A stretch of 64,000 bases of DNA. Source: Amycolatopsis nigrescens CSC17Ta-90. Lineage in GTDB: Bacteria; Actinomycetota; Actinomycetes; Mycobacteriales; Pseudonocardiaceae. Where the stretch lies: the NCBI RefSeq assembly GCF_000384315.1, contig NZ_ARVW01000001.1, forward strand, positions 6,014,157-6,078,156, given 5' to 3'. Under the pieces are notes generated by a model that saw only the letters and a list, made by a program, of their open reading frames with translations, ran no database searches and was not told where the DNA came from. Each line of letters starts with the position of its first letter. The stretch's first letter is position 1. A program made the translations under genes and the position numbers. Shown here in pieces: positions 42,062 to 50,951 of the stretch.

Positions 42062-43441
42062 TCAGTACACCCAGCGCAGCGCCGCGGTGACTTGCTCGGG
42101 CGTGGCCGCGGCGAACACGCGGATCTCGTGCCGGCGCAGCTCCGCCAGCGTGGTCGCCAGCGGCCTGCCGAACGACTCGGTCAGCACCGGCTCCGACTCG
42201 AACGCGGCCACCGCGGCGTCCAAGGTGGTGGGCAGGCGCTCGATCCCGCGCTCCCGCCGTTCGTCCTCGGTGAGCGAGCCGGGGTCGACGTCCACCGGTT
42301 CCGGCAGTGTCGCCTCCTCCGCCAGCCCGGCCAGTCCGGTGAAGAGCAGCCCGGCCACCACCAGGTAGGGGTTGGCCGCCTGGTCGAAGCACTTCACCTC
42401 CAGGTTGGCGGCGCGGTGCCGGTCCCCGGCGACCCCGCGGACCAGCCGCAGCGGGGTTTCGCGGTTCTCCAGGCCCCAGCCGCGAAAGACGCCGGCCCAG
42501 TGGTGCGGCAGCAGCCGCAGGTAGCTGGCCACCGACGGGGCGCCGACCGCCAGCAGCGCGGGCAGCCGGTCCAGGATGCCCGCGGCGAAGGACTCGGCGG
42601 CCGGGGTCAGCCCGAAGACCCGGTCGCCGCCGGCGAACACGTTCGTGTCTCCCCGCTGGATGCTCAGGTGCACGTGACCGCCGTTGCCGACGCCGCTCGC
42701 GCTGAACTTGGGGGAGAAGGACGCGCGGAGGCCGTGCTCCCCGCTCACCGCGCGGATCGTCTGCCGGACCAGTACCGCGGTGTCCGCAGCCCGCACCGGG
42801 TCTTCGGCCGCGACGGAGAGTTCGAACTGGCCGGCCGCGTACTCCGGGTGCACCTGCTCCACCGCAACCCCCTGACTGTCCAAAGCGGACACCAGGGCGC
42901 GCAGATAGCCGGCGTGCTGGGAAAGCCGGGCGAAACCGTAGGCGGGGCCGAGCACCGCGGCGGACGGGTCGTCCGGTGCGTCGTCGGCGGCGACCACCCA
43001 TTCGATCTCGAAGGCGAGCTTCGCGGTGTAGCCCTGCTCGGCGAGCCGCCGTACGGCGCGCTTCGCCAGGCCGCGCTGGTCCTGTTCGTGGACCGCGCCC
43101 TCCTGGTCGTACCGGTCCGCAGGCGTCCACGCCCAGCCGGGCAGGCCGGCCAGCGCGACCAGCCGGTCCGGGTCAAGGTGCAGGCGCAGGTCGCCGACCG
43201 GGCCGGCGGAGTACTCGCCGGGCACGATCTCGTCGTCGAAGGCGAAGAAGTCGAACGAGTTCGACGCGCCGACACCCCAGGCGGCGGCGGTGGCCACCCG
43301 GCTCAGCGGCACGGCCTTGGTACGGGTGATCCCGCTGTTGTCCACGAAGGTCATCGCGACCAGCTCGACCCCGGCGGCGGCCAGCCCGGCCGCGGCCTCC
43401 TCCGCGCGTGCCGCCAAGCCTTCGCGATCGAGATCAGCCAC
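42062..43441 (-). CDS. Glutamine synthetase-family ligase, FluG/GlnA-like
   Basis: A 459-residue GS-family enzyme. The N-terminal beta-grasp includes MTFVDNSGITRTKAVPLSRV, followed by GNGGHVHLSIQ, the catalytic-domain ammonia/ATP region NLEVKCFDQAANPYLVVAG and a C-terminal RRHEIRVFAAA. It is of the type I-alpha-like, gamma-glutamyl-amide ligase group, not the housekeeping GlnA. GTG 43441 follows GGAG; upstream codons overlap the divergent promoter. The divergent amidohydrolase is the other half of the FluG architecture, so the pair probably makes and cleaves a gamma-glutamyl amide. Substrate amine unknown. Confidence 0.86.
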   Translation of the reverse strand: MADLDREGLAARAEEAAAGLAAAGVELVAMTFVDNSGITRTKAVPLSRVATAAAWGVGASNSFDFFAFDDEIVPGEYSAGPVGDLRLHLDPDRLVALAGLPGWAWTPADRYDQEGAVHEQDQRGLAKRAVRRLAEQGYTAKLAFEIEWVVAADDAPDDPSAAVLGPAYGFARLSQHAGYLRALVSALDSQGVAVEQVHPEYAAGQFELSVAAEDPVRAADTAVLVRQTIRAVSGEHGLRASFSPKFSASGVGNGGHVHLSIQRGDTNVFAGGDRVFGLTPAAESFAAGILDRLPALLAVGAPSVASYLRLLPHHWAGVFRGWGLENRETPLRLVRGVAGDRHRAANLEVKCFDQAANPYLVVAGLLFTGLAGLAEEATLPEPVDVDPGSLTEDERRERGIERLPTTLDAAVAAFESEPVLTESFGRPLATTLAELRRHEIRVFAAATPEQVTAALRWVY

Positions 43442-43574
43442 CGCTGCTCCGCCCTTCCTTTTCACCGGATCCGTGCGGGACTCATCCTGCCCGTGCGCAC
43501 GCCGATCCGGCCAGCGGCAACTAGGCTTGGCGCCGGGGATGGTCCGCGTCGTCGGGCGTCGCCGGAGGAGGAGC

Positions 43575-44705
43575 ATGACCGCGTTGCTGCCGTATGTGGC
43601 GGAGCTCCCGCTGGTCGACCACCACTGCCACGGCCTGGTCGCGGCGGACCTGGACCGCGCTGCGTTCGAGGAGCTGCTGACCGAGGCCGATTCGGTCTCA
43701 CCGCTGGGCACCACCCTGTTCGACTCGCTGGCCGGGCTCGCGGTGCGCCGCTGGTGCGCCCCGGTGCTGGACCTGCCGGCGCACAGCGACCCCGACGACT
43801 ATCTCGCCAGGCGGGCCGAGCTGGGCGCGACCGAGGTGAACCGCCGGTTCCTGCGCGCCACCGGAACCGCCGACTTCCTGCTGGACGGCGGTTTCCAGGC
43901 CGAGCGGCTGACCGGCACCGAGGAGCTGGCCGGGCTGGCCGGCGCCCGCGCGCACGACATCGTCCGGCTGGAGCAGGTCGCCGAACAGGTGCTGGCGTCG
44001 GGCACCTCGGCCGTCGGTTTCGCCGGGCGGTTCGCCGAGACGCTGGCGGAACGCGCGGCCGGCGCGGTCGGGCTCAAGTCGATCGCCGCCTACCGGGTCG
44101 GCCTGGAACTGTCCGGGGAACGTCCCGGCGCGGCCGAGGTCGCCGGCGCTGCCGGCAACTGGCTGTCCTCCGGCAGGCCGGTCCGGCTCGCCGACGAGGT
44201 GCTGCACCGCTTCCTGATCTGGACCGGCATCGACCTCGGCCTGCCGGTGCAGTTCCACGTCGGCTACGGCGACTCCGACGTCGACCTGCACCGCTGCAAC
44301 CCGCTGCTGCTCACCGGGCTGCTGCGCGCCACCCGGTCCACCGGGGTGCCGATCCTGCTGCTGCACAACTATCCGTTCCACCGCGAAGCCGGCTACCTCG
44401 CGCAGGTATTCGAGCACGTGTTCGTGGACGTCGGCCTGGCAACGCACAACGCGGGCGCGCGGGCCCCGGCGCTGATCGCGGAGACGCTGGAGCTGGTGCC
44501 GTTCGGCAAGTTCCTGTTCTCCACCGACGCTTTCGGCCTCGCTGAGCTGTATCACCTCGGCACCTTGCTGTTCCGGCGCGGGCTGTCCGACTTCCTGCGC
44601 GGCGGCCTCGACGCGGGCGAGTGGTCGGCGGCGGACGCGGAACGGATCGCGCGGCTGGCCGGGTACGAGAACGCCCGCCGGGTCTATCGGCTGGCTGTGA
44701 CATGA
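43575..44705 (+). CDS. Amidohydrolase (FluG N-domain-like)
   Basis: A 376-residue metal-dependent amidohydrolase: LVDHHCHGLV gives the HxH metal site, QFHVGYGDSDVDL and HNYPFHREAGYLA supply more histidines, and FSTDAFGLAELYHLG gives the final Asp. This is the amidohydrolase_2 type found fused to a GS domain in fungal FluG and plant nodulin/GS-like proteins. ATG 43575 has a GGAGGAGGA site. It is divergent from the GS-like gene. Its stop overlaps an ATG that begins a tandem repeat leading to the M20 gene. Confidence 0.84.
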   Translation: MTALLPYVAELPLVDHHCHGLVAADLDRAAFEELLTEADSVSPLGTTLFDSLAGLAVRRWCAPVLDLPAHSDPDDYLARRAELGATEVNRRFLRATGTADFLLDGGFQAERLTGTEELAGLAGARAHDIVRLEQVAEQVLASGTSAVGFAGRFAETLAERAAGAVGLKSIAAYRVGLELSGERPGAAEVAGAAGNWLSSGRPVRLADEVLHRFLIWTGIDLGLPVQFHVGYGDSDVDLHRCNPLLLTGLLRATRSTGVPILLLHNYPFHREAGYLAQVFEHVFVDVGLATHNAGARAPALIAETLELVPFGKFLFSTDAFGLAELYHLGTLLFRRGLSDFLRGGLDAGEWSAADAERIARLAGYENARRVYRLAVT

Positions 44706-44777
44706 CCACCGACGACGCACTCTTTCCCGCGGAGGAGAGATGACCACCGACGACGCACTCTTTCCCGCGGAGGAGAG
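44702..44777 (+). repeat. Perfect 38-bp tandem duplication forming two coupled micro-ORFs
   Basis: Positions 44702-44739 and 44740-44777 are identical. Each copy starts ATGACCACCG and ends with GGAGGAGAG, a ribosome site. Each encodes MTTDDALFPAEER and stops at a TGA overlapping the next ATG. The first ATG overlaps the amidohydrolase stop, the second micro-ORF stop overlaps the M20 ATG, giving a chain of ATGA couplings. Since 38 is not a multiple of three, every copy shifts frame. Confidence 0.85.
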
Positions 44778-45959
44778 ATGACCACCGCATCCGGGCGGCT
44801 CTGGGCCGACTGGCTGGCCGCCGTCTCGGCCGAGCTGCCGTCCGCGATCGGGCTGCGGCACCGCCTGCACGCCGACCCGCGCCTCTCCGGCGACGAGGAG
44901 GACACCGTGCTGACCGTGCTCGACGCACTGGACGCCGGTGCCGGTACGCGGGTGGCGAAGACCGGTCGGGCGGTGCTGCTGCCGGGGCCGGGCACCGGGA
45001 GACCGATCGCGTTGCGCGCCGAGCTGGACGCGCTGCCGGTGGCCGAGCGGACCGGCGTGCCGTGGGCGTCGGAGTCCGGGGTGATGCACGCGTGCGGGCA
45101 CGACGTGCACCTTGCCGCGCTGGTCGCGGTGTGTCGGGCGGCGGTGCGGGTCGGGGTGCCCCGGCCGATCCTCGCGCTGTTCCAGCCGCGCGAGGAGACC
45201 TCGCCGTCCGGGGCGTTCGACATCGTGACCTCCGGTCTGCTCGGCGAGTTCGGGGTCGAGGCGGTGATCGGCGTGCACGTGCAGCCCCAGGTGCGGGCCG
45301 GCACGGTGTCCGCGGTCGGCGGGCCGGTGAACGCCTCCACCGACGAGTTCGAGATCGTGGTGAGCGGCCGGTCCGGTCATGCCGGGTACCCGCACCTGCT
45401 GCGGGACCCGATCCTGGCGCTGAGCCAGATCGTGGTGAACCTGCAGCAGATCGCCAGCAGGCGGGTCGACCCGGTGTTCGGTGCGGTCTGCTCGGTCGGC
45501 CGGATCAGCGCGGGCACCGCGGCCAACGTGGTGCCGAGGGAGGCGACCGCGCTCGGCTCGATCCGGCTGATGCGGGAGTCCGACCGCGGTGCGGCGCACC
45601 AGTTGCTCCGCGAGATCGCCGAGGGCACCGCGCGGGTGCACGGCTGCACCGCCGAACTGCGCGTCATGCCGTGCGAACCGGTGCTGCACAACGATTCCGC
45701 GCTGGCCGCGGCCGCCAGGGGCTGGCTGGGCAGGGGCGGGATCGAGGTGGACACCGAGTTCCGCTCCTTCGGTGCCGACGACTTCTCGCACTACTGCCAG
45801 GTCACCCGTGGGCTGATGATGTTCGCCGGGGTCGGCGACCCGGACGGGGTGCAGGCCCTGCACGACGAGCACTTCCTGCCGACGGACGACACCGTCGAGC
45901 TGCTCGCGCACGCCTACATCGCCGGCTACCTCGCCGCGACGGAGGATGACCGGCGCTGA
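44778..45959 (+). CDS. M20-family amidohydrolase/peptidase (HipO-like)
   Basis: A 393-residue M20D metallo-amidohydrolase: LRAELDALPVAE, VMHACGHDVHLAAL (metal Cys/His), LFQPREETSPSGA (catalytic Glu), GRSGHAGYPHLLRDP and GADDFSHYCQV. Relatives remove N-acyl groups from amino acids (hippurate, indoleacetyl or acetyl conjugates). It begins at the third ATGACCACCG, after two tandem micro-ORFs. It is probably coexpressed with the amidohydrolase, and with the GS-like gene could form a small conjugate-metabolism system. Confidence 0.9.
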   Translation: MTTASGRLWADWLAAVSAELPSAIGLRHRLHADPRLSGDEEDTVLTVLDALDAGAGTRVAKTGRAVLLPGPGTGRPIALRAELDALPVAERTGVPWASESGVMHACGHDVHLAALVAVCRAAVRVGVPRPILALFQPREETSPSGAFDIVTSGLLGEFGVEAVIGVHVQPQVRAGTVSAVGGPVNASTDEFEIVVSGRSGHAGYPHLLRDPILALSQIVVNLQQIASRRVDPVFGAVCSVGRISAGTAANVVPREATALGSIRLMRESDRGAAHQLLREIAEGTARVHGCTAELRVMPCEPVLHNDSALAAAARGWLGRGGIEVDTEFRSFGADDFSHYCQVTRGLMMFAGVGDPDGVQALHDEHFLPTDDTVELLAHAYIAGYLAATEDDRR

Positions 45960-46005
45960 AGGCGTCCCCTTCAGCAGGTATGGACGGGCACGTTACGGTG
46001 ACCCG

Positions 46006-47040
46006 GTGAATTCCGCCTCGGTGATGTTCCTCGCGACCATTCCCAGCCCGGACCGCGGGGTGTGGCAGCTCGGCCCGATCCCGCTCAGGGCGTACGCGCT
46101 GTGCATCATCGCGGGCATCGTGGTCGCCATCTGGTGGGGCGAGCGGCGCTGGCAGCAACGCGGCGGCAGCAAGGGCACGGTCGTCGACCTCGCCGTGTTC
46201 GCCGTCCCGTTCGGCCTGGTCGGCGGCAGGCTCTACCACGTCATCACGGACAACCACCTCTACTTCGGCGAGGGCAAGAACCCGCTCAACGCGCTGAAGA
46301 TCTGGGACGGCGGGCTCGGCATCTGGGGCGCCATCGCGCTCGGCGCGGTCGGCGCCTGGATCGCCTGCCGCCGCAAGGGCATCCCGCTGCCCGCGATGGC
46401 CGACGCGCTGGCCCCCGGCATCGTGGTCGCGCAGGCGATCGGGCGGCTCGGCAACTACTTCAACCAGGAGCTCTACGGCGGGCACACCGACCTGCCCTGG
46501 GCGCTGGAGATCTACCAGCGGTTCAGCCCGGACAACCCGTCCATCCCGGACCAGGGCCCGAGCGGGGTCGCCTTCGGCAACATCCCGCTGGCGGACAGCC
46601 CGGTGCACCCGACCTTCCTCTACGAGCTGCTCTGGAACCTGGGTGTGGCGCTGCTGGTGGTCTGGGCGGACCGGCGTTTCCGACTCGGCCACGGCCGCGC
46701 GTTCGCGCTCTACGTCGCCGCGTACACCGTCGGCCGCTGCTGGATCGAGCTGATGCGCACCGACAGCGCGACCCTGGTGTTCGGGGTGCGGGTCAACGTG
46801 TGGACCTCGATCCTGGTGTTCATCGGTGCGGTCGTCTACTTCGTGCTGGCCGGCAAACGCGGGCCACGGGAGGCGCCGGAGACCTTGCGCAGCAAGGACG
46901 ACGACCCCGACGAGCCCACTGAGCCCACCGACCCGGCCGACTCCACCAAGCCCGCCGACAGCCCCTCCGCTGAGGAACCCGCCGAGGTCTCCACCTCCCC
47001 GGACCAACCCAAGCCCCCCGCCCCTGACTCCGACAAGTAG
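46006..47040 (+). CDS. lgt: Prolipoprotein diacylglyceryl transferase
   Basis: A 344-residue membrane enzyme with seven helices and the Lgt signatures GGRLYHVITD, DGGLGIWGAI and AIGRLGNYFNQELYGG. It attaches diacylglycerol to the lipobox cysteine of prelipoproteins. GTG 46006 is selected because TACGGT lies six bases before it, a leaderless arrangement. After about residue 285 a Pro/Ser/Asp/Glu-rich cytoplasmic tail of roughly 60 residues is present, typical of actinobacterial Lgt and likely disordered. It ends at a long terminator hairpin. Confidence 0.95.
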   Translation: MNSASVMFLATIPSPDRGVWQLGPIPLRAYALCIIAGIVVAIWWGERRWQQRGGSKGTVVDLAVFAVPFGLVGGRLYHVITDNHLYFGEGKNPLNALKIWDGGLGIWGAIALGAVGAWIACRRKGIPLPAMADALAPGIVVAQAIGRLGNYFNQELYGGHTDLPWALEIYQRFSPDNPSIPDQGPSGVAFGNIPLADSPVHPTFLYELLWNLGVALLVVWADRRFRLGHGRAFALYVAAYTVGRCWIELMRTDSATLVFGVRVNVWTSILVFIGAVVYFVLAGKRGPREAPETLRSKDDDPDEPTEPTDPADSTKPADSPSAEEPAEVSTSPDQPKPPAPDSDK

Positions 47041-47047
47041 CCCGAGC

Positions 47048-47100
47048 GCAGCGAAGGCCACCTTGCCTGCATCCAACGCAGGCAAGGTGGCCTTCGCTGC
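47048..47100. terminator. 23-bp hairpin terminator between convergent genes
   Basis: Perfect complementarity between 47048-47070 and 47078-47100, loop ATCCAAC. The stem contains the AAGGCCACCTT core seen in three other hairpins. It separates lgt from the convergent DapB-like gene. Confidence 0.8.
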
Positions 47101-47112
47101 ATCGCGCGGCCC

Positions 47113-48183
47113 TCAGCGGGAGACGAGGCCGCGGCCGGTGACGAGGGGCAGGTCCAGTGCGGTCAGCAGGCCGGGCGGGGCGGCCACCACCGCCGGGATC
47201 GCGTTCACCAGGCGCATCGCGGTCGCCTTGAGCCCGGCGGTGTTGTGGTCCCCGTCCGAGCCGAGCAGTCGCAGGTCCAGCGTGTAGTCGGGCTCGCCGC
47301 GCACCTCCACCCGGTAGCAGCCCTGCCCGCTCGGCTGCGGCCAGTCCGGTCCGAGGTCGGGCCGCAGCCGGGTGACGTGCTCCAGCACGCACACCGCGCG
47401 CCCGTCGCGCATCCCGCGCACCTCGAAGCGCAGCGCGGCGGTGCTGCCCTGCTCGATCCGCCCGGAGGCGATCTCGAAGGTCTCCGGGGCTGGCAGCCGT
47501 TCGTGACGTTCCTCGACCGCGTCCAGCTCCACGTCGAGCCCGGCCGCGAGCTGTCGGACCACGCTGCCCCACGCCATGCTCAGCACTCCCGGCTGAAGCA
47601 GCATCGGCGTCTGGTCCGGCGGGCCGCCGAAACCCATGATGTCGAACAGGACCTTGGCGTTGTCGTAGGTCGAGTAATCCAGGATCTCCACGCAGCGCAC
47701 CTCGTCGATGCGTTCGCAGACGCCGGTGAGCACCAGCGGCAGCCAGTCGTTGGCGAAACCGGGGTCGACCCCGTTGACCCAGAGCGAAGCGCCGCCGTCG
47801 GCGGCCGCCGCGCGGATCGGGTCGGAGACCTCGGCGGGCACCACCCCGTCCGGGAACTGGAGGAACACCGGGCTGCTGGAGACCACGTTGATCCCGGCGG
47901 CGAGGATCCGCCGCAGGTCCGCCATCGCCTCGGGCAGCCGGTCGTCGGCCATCGCGGTGTAGACCACGCAGTCCGGTCGCAGCGCCAGCAACTCGTCGGT
48001 GTCGGTGCTCGCGGCCACGCCGAGGGTGCGGCCGAGCCCGGCCAGCTCACCCGCGTCACGGCCGGCCTTGCGCTCGTCGGAGACCCACACCCCGGCCAGT
48101 TCCAGGTCGGGGCGCGCGTCGATACCGGCGATCGCGTGCCGCCCGACGTTGCCGGTGCTCCATTGCACGACCCGATAGCTCAC
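47113..48183 (-). CDS. DapB-like NAD(P)H-dependent amine/dihydrodipicolinate dehydrogenase family protein
   Basis: A 356-residue protein with an N-terminal Rossmann fold (VVQWSTGNVGRHAIAGI) and a C-terminal domain of the actinobacterial dihydrodipicolinate-reductase-like group (ILDYSTYDNAKVLFDIMGFG). Such proteins include 2,4-diaminopentanoate dehydrogenase and uncharacterised mycobacterial relatives; the true substrate is unknown. ATG 48183. It follows the SDR gene by 34 bases on the same strand, so both may respond to the KstR-like site. Confidence 0.8.
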   Translation of the reverse strand: MSYRVVQWSTGNVGRHAIAGIDARPDLELAGVWVSDERKAGRDAGELAGLGRTLGVAASTDTDELLALRPDCVVYTAMADDRLPEAMADLRRILAAGINVVSSSPVFLQFPDGVVPAEVSDPIRAAAADGGASLWVNGVDPGFANDWLPLVLTGVCERIDEVRCVEILDYSTYDNAKVLFDIMGFGGPPDQTPMLLQPGVLSMAWGSVVRQLAAGLDVELDAVEERHERLPAPETFEIASGRIEQGSTAALRFEVRGMRDGRAVCVLEHVTRLRPDLGPDWPQPSGQGCYRVEVRGEPDYTLDLRLLGSDGDHNTAGLKATAMRLVNAIPAVVAAPPGLLTALDLPLVTGRGLVSR

Positions 48184-48217
48184 CTTGGCTCCTCCTGTTG
48201 TCCGCGGGCGGGTTCGC

Positions 48218-49006
48218 TCACAGGTCCGGCAGTCCGAACTCGAGGTTCGGCGCCTGCAGGCCGCCGTCCGCCTCCAGCACCTTGCCGGTCAGGTACGCGC
48301 CGGCCGGGGACGCCAGGAAGAGCACGGTGGCCGAGATGTCCTCGACTTCGCCGATCCGGCGCAGCGGGGTCGCCCGCTCCATCCTGGTGCGCAGCTCGTC
48401 GTTGCCCACCACCACTTCCAGCGCGGAGGTGGCCACCGAGCCGACTGCGATCGCGTTCACCCTGATCCGCGGCGCGAGATCGGCCGCGGCCAGCCGGGTG
48501 TAGTGCGCGAGTGCGGCCTTCGCGGTGCCGTAGGCGAGGTAGCCGCGGCCGGTGACCCGGCCCATGACCGAGGAGATGTTGACCACCGCGCCGCCTTCCC
48601 CTGCCAGCATCGCCGGTGCGGCCGCCCTGGTCAGCGCGTGCGCGGTGGACACGTTGAAGCGGAAGGCCTCTTCCAGCAGCTCGTGGTCGGTCTCCAGCAG
48701 CGGCCGGGGCATGGTGCCGCCGACGTTGTTCACCACCAGGTCCAGCCTGCCGAACTCGGCCACCGCGGCGTCCGCCAGCGCGGCCGCGTTCGCCGGGTCG
48801 CTCAGGTCGGCGGGCACCACGTGCGCCCGGCGACCGGTGGCGGCGATCCGGGCCGCCACGTCGCGCAACTGCTCTTCGGTGCGGGCGGACAGCACCACGT
48901 CGGCGCCGGCCTCGGCCAGCGCAACGGCGGATGCCGCGCCGATTCCGCGCCCGGCCCCGGTCACCACCGCCACCTTGTCCGGCACCAGGAACCGATCGAG
49001 AATCAT
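48218..49006 (-). CDS. Short-chain dehydrogenase/reductase with KstR-like box
   Basis: A 262-residue classical [16 protein letters not shown] cofactor motif, LVVNNVGG, the catalytic Ser (NISSVMG) and the Tyr-x3-Lys in [12 protein letters not shown], and [27 protein letters not shown] -10-like element seven bases before the ATG indicates a leaderless start and is overlapped by a TnnAACnnGTTnnA palindrome. That palindrome is the KstR site of steroid catabolism in mycobacteria and rhodococci, so the substrate may be a steroid or CoA-bound side-chain intermediate (inference). Confidence 0.88.
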   Translation of the reverse strand: MILDRFLVPDKVAVVTGAGRGIGAASAVALAEAGADVVLSARTEEQLRDVAARIAATGRRAHVVPADLSDPANAAALADAAVAEFGRLDLVVNNVGGTMPRPLLETDHELLEEAFRFNVSTAHALTRAAAPAMLAGEGGAVVNISSVMGRVTGRGYLAYGTAKAALAHYTRLAAADLAPRIRVNAIAVGSVATSALEVVVGNDELRTRMERATPLRRIGEVEDISATVLFLASPAGAYLTGKVLEADGGLQAPNLEFGLPDL

Positions 49007-49015
49007 GCCGCTGAA

Positions 49016-49029
49016 TGTAACACGTTCTA
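49016..49029 (-). promoter_or_regulatory. KstR-like operator
   Basis: Minus strand TAGAACGTGTTACA fits TnnAACnnGTTnnA exactly. It overlaps the -10 of the SDR gene. KstR repressors bind this in cholesterol catabolism genes. One occurrence only, so the assignment is tentative. Confidence 0.5.
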
Positions 49030-49054
49030 CTTAGTGTGCGCCTCGTCCGAATGC

Positions 49055-49105
49055 CCCTCAAGGCCACCTTTGGGGCGTTGAAGGTAGCAAAGGTGGCCTT
49101 AAGGG
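49055..49105 (-). terminator. AAGGCCACCTT-type hairpin overlapping the ABC gene stop codon
   Basis: Arms 49055-49071 and 49089-49105 pair over 17 bp with one mismatch. The right arm includes the TAA stop (49099-49101) of the minus-strand ATPase gene, so it terminates the B12 importer operon. Confidence 0.7.
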
Positions 49106-49920
49106 ACGGTCAGTGAGCCGGGGCCGGAGTCGGGGGTGGAACGGGTTCTGGGGCGGATGGGGGCGATCGAGAGATGGCCGCCGGTGGTGTGCAGCACCTC
49201 GACGTCGGCGCCGTAGTGGCGGGAGAGCCGTTCGGGGGTGAGCACCTCGGCCGGCGGGCCGGACGCGACCACCTCGCCGTCGTCGAGCAGCAGCAGCTGG
49301 TCGGCGTACTGGGCGGCGAAGGTCAGGTCGTGCAGGGTGGACACCACGGTGATGCCGTCCTCGCCGCGCAGCCGGTCGACCAGCTCCAGCAGCGCCTGCG
49401 CATGCCCGACGTCCAGGCCGGTGGTCGGTTCGTCGAGCAGCAGCAGTCGGGTTCGCTGCGCCAGCACCCTGGCCAGCACCGCGCGCTGCCGTTCCCCGCC
49501 GGAGAGGGTGCGCAGCGCCCGCCCGGCCAGCCGTTCCAGGTCCAGCCTGGCCAGCACGTCGTCCACAATGGACAGGTCCTGGCCGCTTTCCCGCGCCAGG
49601 GTGCCCAGATGTGGGGTCCGGCCGAGCAGCACGTAGTCGGTCACGGTCAGCCCGTCCGGCAGCACCGGGTTCTGCGGCGCGTAGCCGATCTCCAGAGCCT
49701 TTTCCTTGCGCGACAAGGAATCCGACGAACGGTCGTGCACACTGGTGTGGCCGCCGCCCGGCAGCAGCCCGGCCATGGTCTTGAGCAGGGTGGACTTGCC
49801 CGCCCCGTTCGGCCCCACGATGGCCAGCCAGCCACCGTCCGGCACCTCCACGGAGACCCCGCGCACTACCGGATTCCCGCTGTACCCGGCGTAGACGTCC
49901 TTCAGCCGCAACGCTTTCAT
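49099..49920 (-). CDS. btuD: Vitamin B12-type ABC importer ATPase
   Basis: A 273-residue FecE/BtuD-like ATPase: Walker A GPNGAGKST (about residue 38), Q-loop IGYAPQNPVLP, signature LSGGERQRAVLARVLAQ, Walker B LLLLDEPTTGLDVG and H-loop STLHDLTFA. It is the third gene of an operon with a lipoprotein and a FecCD permease, overlapping the latter by four bases. The cobalamin riboswitch upstream indicates B12 or cobalamin-precursor uptake. The name follows that context; sequence alone would also fit siderophores. Confidence 0.87.
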   Translation of the reverse strand: MKALRLKDVYAGYSGNPVVRGVSVEVPDGGWLAIVGPNGAGKSTLLKTMAGLLPGGGHTSVHDRSSDSLSRKEKALEIGYAPQNPVLPDGLTVTDYVLLGRTPHLGTLARESGQDLSIVDDVLARLDLERLAGRALRTLSGGERQRAVLARVLAQRTRLLLLDEPTTGLDVGHAQALLELVDRLRGEDGITVVSTLHDLTFAAQYADQLLLLDDGEVVASGPPAEVLTPERLSRHYGADVEVLHTTGGHLSIAPIRPRTRSTPDSGPGSLTVP

Positions 49921-50948
49921 GACACCCGCCCGCGGGAGGAACGCAGGATCACCGCGAAGAACGGGGCGCCGGCGAACGCGGTCACCACGCCCAGCGGCAG
50001 CTCGCCGGGCATGATGGTGCGCGCGATGTGGTCCGCGATGATCAGGAAGGTGGCACCGCCGACCAGCGACAGCGGGACCACCACCCGGTAGCTCGCGCCG
50101 AACAGCATGCGCACCACGTGCGGCACCACGATGCCGACGAACCCGATCAGCCCGCTCACCGCCACCGCCGCCGCGGTGGCCAGCGAAGCCGCAGTGAGCA
50201 GCAGCAGCCGGACCCGGCCGGGGCGGATGCCCAGTGACGCCGCCTCCGCGTCGCCGAGGGTGAGCACGTCCAGCAGCCGGGCGCACAGGCAGAGCACCAC
50301 CGCGGCCAGCGCGATGTAGGGCAGCGCGATCCAGACCTCGCGCCAGCCGCTGACGTTCAGCCCGCCCAGCATCCAGGTGTAGACCTGCCGGATCGTCTCG
50401 GTGTTGAACTGCTGCACGAAGGTCTGCACGGCGGTCAGGAAGGCGGCCACCGCCACCCCGGCCAGCAGCAGGGTCGCGGTGCCGCTGCCGCCGCCGGTGG
50501 ACCGGCCGAGCAGCCAGCTCAGCCCGACCCCGCCCAGCGCGCCGGCGAACGCGGCCAGCGGCAACGGGCCGACGATCCAGCCGGTGACCGCCGGCGCCAG
50601 CACCACCACCAGGGTGGCCGCCATGCCGGCGCCCGCCGCCGCGCCGAGCAGGTACGGGTCGGCCAGCGGGTTGCGGAACACGCCCTGGAAGGCCGCGCCG
50701 GACCCGGCCAGCGCGGCCCCGACCAGTCCGGCGAGCAGCACCCTCGGCACCCGGATCTGCCAGACGATCGCCGCCTCGCGCTCGGACAGCGGGGACCGGC
50801 CGCCGGTGAGCTGGGCGGTGATCTCGCCGAGCACTCGCTGCCAGCCCAGCTCGCCCGCTCCCACCAGCACCGCCAGCAGCAGCACCACCGCCAGTACCAG
50901 CAGCCCCAGCAGCAACGTGCCGGGCCGCAGCGTGGTCTGGTTCTTCAC
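49917..50948 (-). CDS. btuC: FecCD-family permease, probable B12 importer
   Basis: A 343-residue permease with about ten helices: IRVPRVLLAGLVGAALAGSGAAFQGVFRNPLADPYLLG (given as landmarks IRVPRVLLA and QGVFRNPLADP), TLGDAEAASLGI and GFVGIVVPHVVRML are FecCD signatures. It pairs with the ATPase and the lipoprotein that flank it. ATG 50948 lies three bases after the lipoprotein stop. Confidence 0.9.
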   Translation of the reverse strand: MKNQTTLRPGTLLLGLLVLAVVLLLAVLVGAGELGWQRVLGEITAQLTGGRSPLSEREAAIVWQIRVPRVLLAGLVGAALAGSGAAFQGVFRNPLADPYLLGAAAGAGMAATLVVVLAPAVTGWIVGPLPLAAFAGALGGVGLSWLLGRSTGGGSGTATLLLAGVAVAAFLTAVQTFVQQFNTETIRQVYTWMLGGLNVSGWREVWIALPYIALAAVVLCLCARLLDVLTLGDAEAASLGIRPGRVRLLLLTAASLATAAAVAVSGLIGFVGIVVPHVVRMLFGASYRVVVPLSLVGGATFLIIADHIARTIMPGELPLGVVTAFAGAPFFAVILRSSRGRVS

Positions 50949-50951
50949 GCG

